From positions 1,736,001 through 1,800,000 of the forward strand of contig JAVHJL010000006.1 of assembly GCA_036971715.1 (NCBI GenBank): a DNA stretch of 64,000 bases, read 5' to 3'. Position numbers and translations under genes: made by a program. Of this stretch, positions 45,213 through 56,668 are shown piece by piece. Below the pieces are notes generated by a model. It saw only the letters and a program-made list of their open reading frames with translations, was not told the origin of the DNA and did no database searches. This DNA comes from Arthrobotrys musiformis. Its lineage: Eukaryota > Ascomycota > Orbiliomycetes > Orbiliales > Orbiliaceae. Positions within the stretch are counted from its first letter, which is position 1. Every line of letters starts with the position of its first letter.

Positions 45213-46832
45213 CTTGACTCCTTTCTCTCTTCCCTATTACCACTGATGGGAGTTGGTCCGGGTGTTTTGAATAATATCTAGAGAGCGCGAAGAATAGGTG
45301 ATGCGTGGTGAATGGTATCGTGAGGTCAAAGTAGAGCTTGCGAGACTTAATTATCCCCAACTTTGACAATCGATATAATCAACAAGTGTGAGGGGGAAAA
45401 AAAGGGTTTGATAGGTCAAAGAGGAACGGAGAAGATCGAAGAGATGGGCACAAAATCCCACTTTATTGAATTTGAATATGGATGAGGTTGGGAATCCCTC
45501 CCAGTTGTATGTTTTGGGTTGATTGCGGTGTTTTTAGCGCGCCCAAACTCAGCGGGAGGACTCGTTGTCAAGGGAACAATTCAGCCGGCATCCGAAACGG
45601 GATTTGCAACACAGATCAACACATTGTGATCTTTGTGTAACGGTCGATCGAGTAACGTCTATTTTCGCTAAGCTTTTCCGGTTTGGCTGCGGAATAACGC
45701 TGATAATTATAAATCCATTACTGGAACCTTTAGTTCTCTCGATTGCCTCTGCATCGCGCATATCGCCACTTGTATGATGGTTGAACATGAAGTTGTTTAC
45801 GAAACAATGACAGTTTGATCTTCCACGAGTTTCTAAATGTGTTGTTTGGGCAGGGAACAGCCTTCGAATAGTTGATAGCTGGCCGATTGCTCGAGGCTAT
45901 GTCAGAGCTCACCGCTTGATCGAAGTCGAAATTTTGAATGCATCTTCTACATCGATCTTACTTTGTTCAGTATCGCTAACTAGTTTAACTATCGGTGAAT
46001 ACATTGACCTATTCTCCGACGATCTAATCCAAAGTGCAACAAGAGTTGACATTTGAGTTTGAGCTAAGCTATAGCATCGGATATGTCGGCTTGAGGCTAT
46101 CTCGGATGCCCCAGAATCCGAGAAAGTCGGAGAACTCGAACTGACTCGTCCACCCCCACAAATGGTGGAGCTAGTCAATGCGGAGTGGTCATGTGGTAGT
46201 TTCCTGGGGCAGAGCTGAAGTCAAGCTCTTGCTCACATCCAGTAAAGTAGTGAATTGCTTCGCGTGGGAGTTCGCAATTGTGTCAACGTTGGTACTAGGC
46301 TAAAACGTGATTGATAGCACTTGCATAAAAGAAAAACGACCGCCCTCAACTTTGAAATCTTCCAACTTCGAACTGAGAGAGACGATTTTACGAAATATCA
46401 CGGACTCTAGAAAAAAAAAACAATCTTGGGAAGTCATGCCCGGCCTCACAAAGAAAAGAAAGGGAGAAAACTGCTACTACCCCGCATTGTTCGAATTGAT
46501 ACTGTGGGGGAAATCCCTAATCCTATCTCCAATGCATTAATGGAAGCTCTCGTCTCCGCCCTTTCCCCGATTCGGTTGCAATCCCCTGGACCGGGTCCCT
46601 GTTTTTCCCCAATCCTTCCCTCCGAGCTTGTGCACTTTAAGCTTTTCTCCATGTTTGGACCGTTTGGTTAGCTAATCATGTAGCTGGGAGCTGGGACATT
46701 GGTGGCGGCCCCAGCGCGCCGATAGTATGCAAGCCCATTTTTATATTCCACTTGCGATCCTTGCCCCCTTCGTCCCTTCCCCTCTTCTAAACGTCCGCCC
46801 AGCAAGCTTATCAAGTTCGCCAATCTGCAATC
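45213..46832. other. Divergent spacer Aurora/bZIP
   Basis: 1.6 kb that holds both promoters. Short ORFs on either strand lack family similarity and good starts. Confidence 0.45.
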
Positions 46833-48307
46833 ATGTCATCCTCACCCGACACAGATACCCAAACCACCACCTCCAATGCACCAACTAAGAGACGCCGAAT
46901 CCGTACCGATGCCCAACTAGAACAAAAGCGCGCGCGGGACCGCAAATCCCAGCGCCTCTCCCGCGCCAAGAACCGTCTACGGATCGAGCAGATGGAGGCG
47001 GATTTATATTCTTTGAAGTCCAGACATGAGTCTTTGCTCGCCGCGGCGGAGAAGATAGGCATGGATACTTCTCTGGTGCTTTCGTTGGCCGGGGAGGCTA
47101 TATCCGCGCCGTCGCATGATGGGGCGCAGATAGAGCCTATCGAGAGTGCTATCACCGCTTTTACGAATATTGAGGAGAACGTCGGGGTGCCGGTTGTCGA
47201 TATTGGACGGAGTCGGGAGGCTGCTTTAGTCGATGTTGAATCTTCGGATGATGGAGGTCACTGTCGGGTGAATTTGCCATCAACGGTGGATAATTCGCCG
47301 ATAGGGATAGATATAGACAGTTGTACCTTCCCGCCAGCTGCTGACTTCAATAATGCACCAAACATCGTTTCGGCGGTACAAACCGCCCTCCCACCGGTCA
47401 ATCCAACAGACAATGCCGCATTAAATTCGCAATCGATCTCCGGCGCAATCGATCTCTGCGAAACCCTCCTCCACAATCCTGTCGAATCTCCAACTCCCCA
47501 GCTTGTCCCACCCGATGCAACCGATGCAGGAGACCTCGATATCTTCCACAATTCCTCAGGTGCATACGCAGAATCCCCTACCCCAACTTCCACGAACACA
47601 GCACCAGACTGCCTCTGCGGCATCGACGATACCCAAAAACATGCCCTCCACTGCATTAGCCACCGAGCCGTTCATTTAATTGTTACCACCCACGCTGCAA
47701 TCGCAGCCGGAATGAGAAAGGCATTGGCCTTCCCCCGTTCGCCATCGATCCCGAATCTTTTATTGCTAGATTTGGACTCCAATCCGCTAGCAGGGATCGT
47801 GGGGAGGGCGATGTTGAACGGTAGTCCCACGCAGCTGGCGGATAGCGTAGCGACTTATTTTATCATTTATCGGTTACTGAGGGTACTGATTGATCCTATC
47901 TGAACCTCTTGGAATGTCGCTAACGTATAAAACAGTGGCGTATCTGCCCAACCCCAGAAACATACTACGACCTCCCAGAATGGTACCGTCCCTCCGAACT
48001 GCAAAAAACCTGGCCGCACCCCCTTTGCATCGACCTCCTAGCTTGGCCTAAACTTCGAGACGGCATAATCCCTGTCTACGAACAACTTGACAAGCTCCGC
48101 CTTAGTAGGGATATAATGGAATCTATCACCGTCGGATGGCCAGAGACGGAACCCTTATTGGTAAAGGATTTTAGGAATAATACGGCGGTTTTGAATCCAA
48201 AGTTTGAGGAACATATTTGGAAGTTTTCGAATTGGAGGATGGGGCCTTTGTGGGCTTTGAGGCAGCCGAGGTTTGTGGAGTTGGTTAATATGGTGGAAGG
48301 GTATTAA
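46833..48307 (+). CDS. bZIP transcription factor with DUF3425 domain
   Basis: Two exons, 46833-47882 and 47936-48307; 473 aa. A nuclear-type basic stretch (TKRRRIR) precedes the basic region (residues 32-48, K-R-A-R-D-R-K-S-Q-R-L-S-R-A-K-N-R), then a short leucine-zipper helix. A Ser/Pro/acid-rich middle follows. The DUF3425 region starts near 265 (CLCGIDDTQKHALHCISHRAV) and continues over the 53-nt intron (YRLLR joins WRICPTPETYYDLPEWYRP), ending in the family-typical FSNWRMGPLWALRQPRF. Such factors are common next to metabolic clusters in filamentous fungi. Its position beside the AtuA/CoA-transferase pair suggests, but does not prove, a pathway regulator. Target sites are unknown. Confidence 0.92.
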
Positions 48308-48730
48308 ACTCTTTTAATTGGCGGCGTAGTACGTATTTCGGCGTAAGTAATGTTTAATAGCACGACAGTAGTATCTTTGATGCGGTAGATGGATTTTATA
48401 ATGTGGAGTTTCTGCTTGGGTTATACGCCTTGTTTCGCGCCCTGCGCCCGACCCTATCAGCGACTGGATTCGAGGCTAAATAAAATGTTTCGAGAACTTA
48501 TACCAGAAAAACTGCAACATGCATTCGACTTATGATCACTTTATATATCTCAAATGAACCCTTTAAGTTCCTGGAACTGAGATACCAAGTATATCGTTAC
48601 GACAAGAAAGTTTGAAATTTTTGATGGGAACGAGACTTCCGAAACTGAAACGATACATGAACACAACTTTCTTGATTAAATTTATCAAATGACTTAAGAA
48701 CTTGCCAGGATTTTCCCTTGTAGCATACAT
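48308..48730. other. Convergent spacer
   Basis: 423 bp between the bZIP and AtuA-like 3' ends. Nothing was seen. Confidence 0.5.
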
Positions 48731-50891
48731 CTAAATCCGCGCTCTAGGCAAGAATTTTGTCGGAATCGGCACATGAACTGCTCGAATGAACTCTGCAAAC
48801 CCTTTCCCAAGACAATCCAGCAGCTTCGAACTACTAACCCCCCTCCCCAAAGGTCCATAAACCACAAAATGCACAGCAAATATATTAGGCATCTCCACCC
48901 TCTCGATAAAATACCAATCCTTCCAATCCTTACCAATGAGCTTCTTCATTTGGTCATGCGTCATAAACGAACGCAGCCAATCCCATTGTTCGGGCGTTTG
49001 AACGTATACTCCAAAGTTTACGTTGCCACCTTTATCACCGGAACGGGCGAGTGCGATGTCGCCGAGTGGGCGTAGTGTAGTTGAGCCGAAGTTTTCCAAG
49101 GAGACGGGATTGGTGGGGGTATAATTTTCACGGGGTTTGAGGGATTCTGTCTTTTGGGGAGGACCCACGATAACCCGTTTTGGATCTGAGCCGAGGATGT
49201 TGATGGCTTCTTCGAGCTCGTTTTGGGGGATGATTGCGGGATAAAAGCCAAGGAAGGATTTGGGGATTACGGTTCGCATGTCCATTGAGGCATGCATTCC
49301 TTTGATACAAATTCCAATAGTTAGTATCAATATATTCCGACAGCCTCTGCCTAAACGACGAGAGGGGGGATATCATACCAGCAAAATGCGCCATCCCGTT
49401 CCACATCCACGCAGCCGCGACCTTACCCACAGCCGCGGCCTCCTTAGCTTGCGCGAAGATACGCAAATACGTCGTGGACGATAACTGGCTATCCGGGTTC
49501 TCCTTAGGTACTCCAACACGTTGAAAGTCGAGCTCGTCGAGCTTTACACCCCACTCGTCAAGCTTAGACCGAAGCTGGGCCTCTTGATAATCCCATTTAT
49601 GATCCGTCGCATACCCCGTCGCATTCAACAGGAACTCGCACTGATATCCAGCCCTATAAAATACCGCTAACTTTGTAGTTGCCGGTGGGGGAAATCCCTT
49701 AACACCCGAAACGTGCACGCGGTTTTTAGCTTCGTTTTGAACTTTGATATGTGAAATATCAGCTTTAACATCGCTGTTAAGATAGATATTCCCTTGAAGC
49801 TCGTAAAGTAACTGGCACTTCACCGTATCTGCTGTTACGATCCCATTGAGTGCCTCGTGTTTGGTTACAACGCACTCGCCGGTGGAGGCGATTTCGACAA
49901 TAGGGAGACCGAGGTTTAATAGATCTTCGACGGGGTATTGATACGCCCCTGCGAAATTTGCGCCAGTAACGTAGGTAGAACACTCGATTAGGTGTCCAGC
50001 GATTAAAGACCCTGCTAGAGCATCATAATCACTTTCATCCCAACCATGCCACCATGCCGCTGCACCGATAACTGGAGACGCATCGGCGACACGCCCGCAG
50101 ATAATGATATCTGCACCCTCATCTAGACCCTGTTTAATAGCACGGTACCCTAGATAGGCGTTTGCACAGACAATAGGCATTCCCTCCGGGTCATCCATAA
50201 AAGTATCACTGTTTTCAGCGAGATTGACGTCGCTGTTGGCGTTGTCCAGGTGTTTGTATTCACCAGTTTTGATCTTATCGAGGATGGAGGTGACTCTAGG
50301 AAGCAGGTTGTCGCCGTCAACGTAGGCGATTTTGAGGTTTAAGTTCTTCTCTTTTGCCTATTTTTTAAATTTTAAAAAGCAAATCAGTATAAAGGTATCT
50401 CAAGGAAGTGCTAGAGCTCATTTTTACCATTTCCAAAGTCTTCTCCGCCAAACCTTTGGGATTCAACCCCCCACCATTAATAATTATTTTAATCCTCTTC
50501 TCGTTCGCAATCTCGAGAGTTTGCTGGAGGCCATCCAATGCGGTAGGTATCCAGCCCGGGTCGGTGCCCTTGGCCATACCCTCCGCGCTGTTGGCCAGGT
50601 TGACCTCTATAATTCGCATACACGTCAGCACACCGAGGTAAATTGTTATAGATCGAAAGCACGTTATGGTAGCCGACACATACCTGCGAGATAATCTCCC
50701 GTAATGACATCCACCGGCCCAGATTTGGCTTGATTGTACATGTGGAAGCCCGGATCGCCTAGACCGAAGCCATTTTTATGTTAGAGAATATTCTTCAAAT
50801 GGAAGGATTACTTTCAACGTTCATGAATCTTGTACGTACACGCTGCACCGGAGCAATTGGCAATTCTAACTGCTCTCTTTACTTGGGTCAT
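48731..50891 (-). CDS. AtuA-like (DUF1446) protein
   Basis: Five exons, 50840-50891, 50684-50758, 50428-50606, 49379-50357 and 48731-49299; 617 aa, in frame. The N-terminal AtuA domain has the expected start VRIANCSGAACDPGF, then GPVDVITGDYLAEVNLANSAEG, IIINGGGLNPKGLAE, VDGDNLLPRV, NAYLGYRAIKQGLDEGADI, ICGRVADASPVIGAAAW, HLIECSTYVTGANFAG and GECVVTKHEALNG. The C-terminal domain (RPLGDIALARSGDKGGNVNFGVYV) is the partner domain found fused in fungal and some bacterial proteins. Bacterial AtuA is encoded in the acyclic terpene utilisation operon but its reaction is not established, so only the family is named. The start is the only ATG upstream of VRIANCSG. It is divergent from the CoA-transferase, suggesting joint use in one pathway. 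Confidence 0.9.
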
Positions 50892-51772
50892 TTTGAGTTT
50901 TGGCGATTGATGTTTTCGTATCTCAGATTTTTGAAAATTCTGAAGTATGGTGTGTAAAAAAGATGAGAAGTATGCTCGAGGAGGGGGTAATGTTATGGGA
51001 GAGTTTTGCATGCAACGATGGCCTTTCCCCAACAATCTCTCTGGCTTTACAGAAAATAAAAAATATTTTTTTAATATAATGTTAATTTATAGATATCTAC
51101 TTTCGAAAAGGCCGCGGCCAAATTATTTTATGCCATAGGGACTATTGCTGCATCTACTTATACAGTTTAGGATGGCTGCGGATACAAGGAACATCTGTAC
51201 GATGCAATAACTGCACCTACATACTGCAAGGGAAAAAGAAAAAAAGGCGCAGGAAGAAGAAAACAAAAAAGGGAAGAGGAAAAAGAAAGAAAAATATGTA
51301 GAACGAAACTGACTGGTCCAATTGACAAGGCACCCCATATGGGGAAATGCGGGGTGAAGCTTAATAGGGTCTTGGACGAGTCAGCTGTAGCTCAACGTCG
51401 CGGTTCGGCAGAAAGGTTTCCGGCCGCGGCTAGATTTTACGGGTTGGCGTCGCCCTTACGTAGGCTTTTGGAATGCTACAAGTAATTGTCATGAAGATTC
51501 AACAGAATTTTTTTTAGGAAGGTAAAAATTTCACCCTGTACTTGAAAGGCCTTAAGGGCGAGCGGAACTATCAAAATTTTTTTTGAAAATTTCACGGGTC
51601 TTTCGGAAAACTATTCGCCAGCAATTAAATTGTCTCGACGCCGGGCTTCGAAGTCGTCAACGCTTTTGACCTCAAAATCCAACAGTATCTTTCAATAATA
51701 GCGAGAAGCATTGTCAAAAATCGTCCCCGATTCAAGATAATATAGTATATTATTTTCTTCAAAACAATAACC
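50892..51772. promoter_or_regulatory. Divergent promoter of AtuA-like and CoA-transferase genes
   Basis: 881 bp between divergent ATGs. A near-palindromic TTACGTAG (about 51456), close to the TTACGTAA sites used by fungal bZIP factors, lies in it, as does a GTCGTCA half-site at about 51653. Both are weak matches and are only suggestions. Confidence 0.4.
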
Positions 51773-53760
51773 ATGAGCTCAACTGGAAACTATTCCATCC
51801 CACAGGAGGCGCTCAAGCTCCTCCAGCAGGGCATCTTGGAAAATCCTTTGATGGGAAATCTTCCAAAGGAGTTGCAATCGCTCAGCAAGCATCTCCACTT
51901 CGAGGGTTCCGACAAACCAAGCATCCCAATCAATTGGAGATTCGCGGAGAGTATTTCTGCGTTGAAGGGGTTTGAGGCTTTGCTACTGAATCTCCTGATT
52001 ACAAAGAAGTACCAAACTCAGCCTTTGGATATTACTATTGATACGTAAGTTTAGTATTAATTATTTGTAGGAGGTCTATAAATATGTAGGCTGACGGTGA
52101 GGTTTGAAGGGACCATGCTTCACTGTTCTTCATGAGCCCAATGCTCGCTCAGATCATTGAAAACGGAAAGCCAACCCCAATCACCCCTCTATCTCCAGAT
52201 ATCCAGCGCCTGTTCCCAAGCGAAGATAAACATCGCAGTCTAGCCAGTACTATCAGAAAATGGGCGACGAATATCTACAAAACCCAAGACGGAAGGTACT
52301 ACCATGTTCACGGTAGTATGAATCCAGAACCAACGCTTACGGCCCTAAAGATCCCAGTGGAAGGGGAGGCAGATGAAACAGAGGAGTCTGCGGTTGAGAG
52401 AATCCAAGCTGTTACAACCAAAATAAATTCCGCAGAGCTCGATGAATTAATGAATGAGAAGTTCCGTCAGGCTGGTACTATTGCGTATACCTCTGACGAG
52501 TACTTCAATTCTGAGCACGGCAAGGCGAGCGGTAAGGTTGGATTGTACGAAATCGCCAAAGATCCAAAGTCTTCCCAACCAGCAACATGGTGGAAAGAAG
52601 ATCCCACCACTCCTTCATCCCCAAAGCGTCCGCTTGCAGGTCTCAAAGTAGTCGATTTGACGAGAGTTATTGCCTCCCCAGCAATTGGCCGAGGACTTGC
52701 GGAGATGGGCGCTAGTGTTATGCGGGTTACATCCCCCCAGCTCACAGATCTTTCAATGGTCCATCAAGACCTGAATTGGGGAAAGTGGAATTGCCATTTA
52801 CATCTTAAAGATGAAGAGGACAAGGAGAAATTGCGGCAATTGATCCGGGAAGCAGACGTTGTTATCGATGGATATCGTCCTGGTGTAATGGACCGTCTGG
52901 GTTTTGGGCGTGAGGCCGTTTTCGATCTTGTCAAGGATCGTAGCTACGGAATTATCTATGTTCGAGAGAATTGTTATGGCTGGCATGGACCATGGAGCCA
53001 TAGAAGTGGGTGGCAACAAATCAGTGATGCGGTATGTTTATCCATGATTTACTCGGGGTTTCATGGTGATCTAATTACTTTTAACTTCAAGTGCTGTGGT
53101 GTTTCTATGGCCTTTGGACAAGCCATGGGGAATAATGAAGCTGTTACGCCCGTTTTCCCCAATTCCGATTATTGGTAAGAATGGCAGGAGAATATCTAAT
53201 TTTGCAAGAACGTTCATCTAACTTTCACTCTTTCCAACAATAGTTGCGGCGTATGTGGTTCTGCATCTGTTCTACATGCACTTATTGAGAGAGCTGAAAA
53301 AGGTGGAAGCTATGCCGTCGACGTAAGAATCCTAAAAAGATGTCCGCCGTGCAAAATAGACCTCGCCATCAACGCTAATATACGCGCCTAGGTATCTCTA
53401 AACTACTATTCACAATGGCTAGTCCGATCTTGCGGTACATACAACGACGAAATTTGGAAAGAACTCTGGAGCCGCCACGGATCACCAGTTTTCCGTCATT
53501 ACCAACCGATGCAAAGCTTATTGCCCTCAATGATGCGTCTTCTTTACCAATATGACAAGGAAACGCTTTTCAAGCCACAGTATTTCGAGCCTCGGCGTGC
53601 TGAGAACTTGGGTGTCACTTTTGTGCAAGTGAAGCCAATTGCGCAGTTCAAGGATAACGCTGTGGAACTCAAGTATAACGTTGGGACTCGGGGGAATGGA
53701 ACCGATAAGCCTGTTTGGCCTAAGGATTTGACGGTCCAGATTGTTACTGGGGAGAACTGA
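51773..53760 (+). CDS. Class III CoA-transferase (CaiB/BaiF family)
   Basis: Five exons, 51773-52044, 52110-53031, 53092-53174, 53244-53322 and 53392-53760; 574 aa, in frame. These enzymes move CoA between carboxylic acids through an aspartyl-CoA thioester. The protein is of the long fungal type with an N-terminal CaiB-like segment (DHASLFFMSPML) and a main domain from residue 285: LKVVDLTRVIASPAIGRGL, AEMGASVMRV, DLNWGKWN, ADVVIDGYRPGVMDRLGFG, then GQAMGNNEAVTPVFPNSDY. Asp424 in NSDYCCG sits at the position of the catalytic Asp (GDSNTG in formyl-CoA transferase). The substrate is not readable from sequence. Its head-to-head neighbour is the AtuA-like gene and a transporter lies 1.2 kb downstream. 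Confidence 0.9.
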
Positions 53761-54961
53761 TCGGCCAAGAAACAGGATGAGGAAGCTTCAGCGCCATGAA
53801 TTCATGTATTTGATACATTTGCCATATTTAAATTTACCATGGTACCAGGATATGTAAATTGAAAAATTGGGAACCTTCCTTCTCATCTTACATTCATAGC
53901 TATGGCTACTGTAAAAAAGCCCTAATTAGAAATCTTCAACTTGGAAAAAAGAAGTTTTACATTCCACTAGGTGCTATTGCGTTATTAATGTCAGATATCG
54001 GGAAACGTACGGATTGGTGACGCCGTACATAAAGCGAGAGAGCGGCCATAGGTAATTACAACGGCAATGTAGTACACTAATAACTAATGTAATTACATCA
54101 TGATTGCGAGACCGAGTCTCGAATGCGGCGCAGAATATCGATTCTTCGCGGTATGAGATTGCACTCCGAAGCTCCGCACGGTTCCCTACCGGGACCCTAA
54201 TTGGGGTATTCGTACGCTGGTAGATATCCCTCTAGCCGAACCATTTTGTGACACGGTGCCGAATGCTTGGTATTTGCCCAAGTAGGTCAGTACCGATTTA
54301 CTGGGTATCTACATGCACACACTGTCTATAGTTACACCGCGCCCCATATCTTTGACGCAAAAATTTAAAACCTCAGCCATAATCGGCCTAGCAGTCGACA
54401 AAGTACATGTCAGTTGACGGGTTTGCCGAGTTGGATCTGCAAGACGAGTATCGTTTTGGTGTTTGCTGGGGCTGAGTCCCGGGGTACGTTCGATGTCAAT
54501 ATTGTCGTGGTTTATGCATAAACCTAATACGGGACGATGTCGTCCCATGTTTTAGCTCGGATAACTTTCCGGTGTTTGGAACACGATGCTCGACAAGGTG
54601 CGCTACTTCGGTTGCCTCTTCGTCAACATTGCAATCTACATCTATTAACTTTATCCGGAAATTGGTCAATGAGCGGGGGTCCGGGCCCGGGCTTTTAGAT
54701 TAGAGGAGCCAGTGCAGTTTCTTATTCCCTTCGAGCGAAGAATAAACTTGTGTCGATCGATCGAGATGATGCTATCGTCTGTGTTCGGAGCCCAATTTCC
54801 CGGGATTTGATTCCTAGGCGCTTTATGGCGTCGAGTGGTTGCGACTTTCGATATATAGGTCGTCGATCCACACCGTTTCGTTAATGTTCCGAATCAGCTT
54901 CTAATATCAGAAAAGCCTCTGTCTTTCGATACTCTCGAAGTGCGCTTCCTTCAGCATCATA
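53761..54961. other. Spacer before the MFS gene
   Basis: 1.2 kb that should hold the transferase 3' end and transporter promoter. TGACG half-sites occur (for example about 54017). No gene was seen. Confidence 0.45.
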
Positions 54962-56668
54962 ATGGAAGAAAAGAAAGAATCCCAGCAAATCGAATTTTCG
55001 CACGGCAGCAACGGCAGCGATGCGGAAAAACAACACTCAGAAGATGGCACTGAGGAGTTCCGCTGGAGCGTACCAATTTTCTTAAATCTTTTGGCCCTTT
55101 TTGCCTGCTATTTCTCCTCTACTTGGGCTCTCATTGTTCCCAATGCCTCAATCCCATTCATCGTCGCCAAATTTCCACAACAGGCCCGTATTGCCGCATG
55201 GGTTGCAGCCTCTGTTTCAATTCCCAATTGCGTTCTCCAAGCGTTTATGGGCGAACTCTCCGATATCCTTGGCCGTAAGCCATTCCTTATTACTGGCATG
55301 GTTTTCGGTACAGCTGGTACACTTGTTTCGAGTAGAGCAAATGACCTGGAAATGGTAATTGCGGGACAAGTCCTCAACGGCATCGGTTTAACCTTGGGCT
55401 ATCTCGCAATTCCCTTGGTCGCCGAAGTCGTTCCCAAAGACAAAAGGCCAATGCTACAGGGCATTGCAGGTATTATTGCAGGTCTTGCTTCTATTTCTGG
55501 GCCAATTATCCAAGGAGCTTTTATCAAACACAATGTCGGCGGTATAAATGAGGGATGGCGTGCAGGATTCTACATGAGTGCAGGTTTCTTCGCAATGACG
55601 CTCATACTTTTGGTCTTTTTTTACCATCCCGCAAGCCGCCCCTCTGCAGCAGGTGGAGCGTCTATTACCCGAAGAATCCTCGAAATCGACTGGCTTGGAG
55701 TATTCCTCGTCGCGAGTGGCTTGGTTTTATTCCTCGTTGGGCTTCAATACGGCGGAAACCCATACCCTTGGACGTCAGCACGTGTGCTTTGCACTTTGAT
55801 AATTGGAGCGGTTCTCCTCATATCATTCGGATTTTATAACGGATTCGTCCGAAAAGATGGAATTCTTCACCATGCCCTTTTCGTAGACCGAAACTTCGCC
55901 ATCTGCCAGATCCTCAGCTTTGTTGGTGGATTTGTGCTATTCGGTGGACAAGCATACCTTCCACAGGAAATCACCAATCTCTTCACACGTGATGCGGTTA
56001 TTACAGGTGTCTACAACCTTCCTTTCAACGCCTTGAGCATAGTTGGCTCGTTTGGTGCTGGTGCTATCATGGGGAAAACCAAGGAGGCGAAGACCCTCGT
56101 TGTTACCTCTTATGTCCTTTTCCTCGTCGGATCAGGCCTTATGGCTGTCATGCAACCTCACATCAACTTCGCAGCCTGGTTTTTCCCCACGTCTATTCTA
56201 GGAGTGGCAGTTGGAGCATCTACTCTCGTCTTAGCGGTTGTGGTCAGCCTCTGCACTCCCAATGAATACATTGCACACGCTATGAGCTTATTGGCTTCTT
56301 CTCGTGCGTTGGGTGGTAGTATCGGAATTACCATATTCGAACAAATATTTAGCTCAAAGGAAAAGGATATCCTTCCCGGAAAGATTTCAACGGCGGTTCT
56401 AGCTGCGGGGCTTCCTTCCGACTCTCTCAAGGAGTTCTTGGAGGGGTCGGAGCATGGGATTACTAGCGCTTTGCTTAAAATCCCTGGGGTTACTCAAACT
56501 ATTTTAGAAGCAGGCTCTGCTTCTATGGTTCAAGGACTTGCGGACTCTTATCGGTTCATTTGGTACAGCCTGATTCCATTCGCGTTCGTCACTCTTATCC
56601 TCGCCTTCTTCTTAATGAGTACAAAGGCACAGATGACTCGACAAGTTGCGGCAGGGATTAGGCACTGA
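54962..56668 (+). CDS. MFS transporter, DHA2/TRI12-like
   Basis: Single exon, 568 aa. A hydrophilic N-terminus of about 38 residues precedes the first helix (VPIFLNLLALFACYFSSTW). The number of hydrophobic segments fits a 14-helix drug:H+ antiporter-2 type protein. The loop after the second helix has the motif GELSDILGRKPFL (motif A), then GQVLNGIGLTLGYLAIPLVAEVVPKDKRP and GIIAGLASISGPIIQGAF (motif C-like G-P region). TRI12-type members export toxins or other small acids and metabolites; import is also possible. Located beside the CoA-transferase and AtuA-like genes, it may move that pathway's substrate or product. Plasma-membrane location is inferred. Confidence 0.9.
   Translation: MEEKKESQQIEFSHGSNGSDAEKQHSEDGTEEFRWSVPIFLNLLALFACYFSSTWALIVPNASIPFIVAKFPQQARIAAWVAASVSIPNCVLQAFMGELSDILGRKPFLITGMVFGTAGTLVSSRANDLEMVIAGQVLNGIGLTLGYLAIPLVAEVVPKDKRPMLQGIAGIIAGLASISGPIIQGAFIKHNVGGINEGWRAGFYMSAGFFAMTLILLVFFYHPASRPSAAGGASITRRILEIDWLGVFLVASGLVLFLVGLQYGGNPYPWTSARVLCTLIIGAVLLISFGFYNGFVRKDGILHHALFVDRNFAICQILSFVGGFVLFGGQAYLPQEITNLFTRDAVITGVYNLPFNALSIVGSFGAGAIMGKTKEAKTLVVTSYVLFLVGSGLMAVMQPHINFAAWFFPTSILGVAVGASTLVLAVVVSLCTPNEYIAHAMSLLASSRALGGSIGITIFEQIFSSKEKDILPGKISTAVLAAGLPSDSLKEFLEGSEHGITSALLKIPGVTQTILEAGSASMVQGLADSYRFIWYSLIPFAFVTLILAFFLMSTKAQMTRQVAAGIRH

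Noticed and set aside
46833..56668. Secondary-metabolite gene cluster
   Set aside because: No polyketide synthase, peptide synthetase, terpene synthase or P450; the content fits catabolism better.
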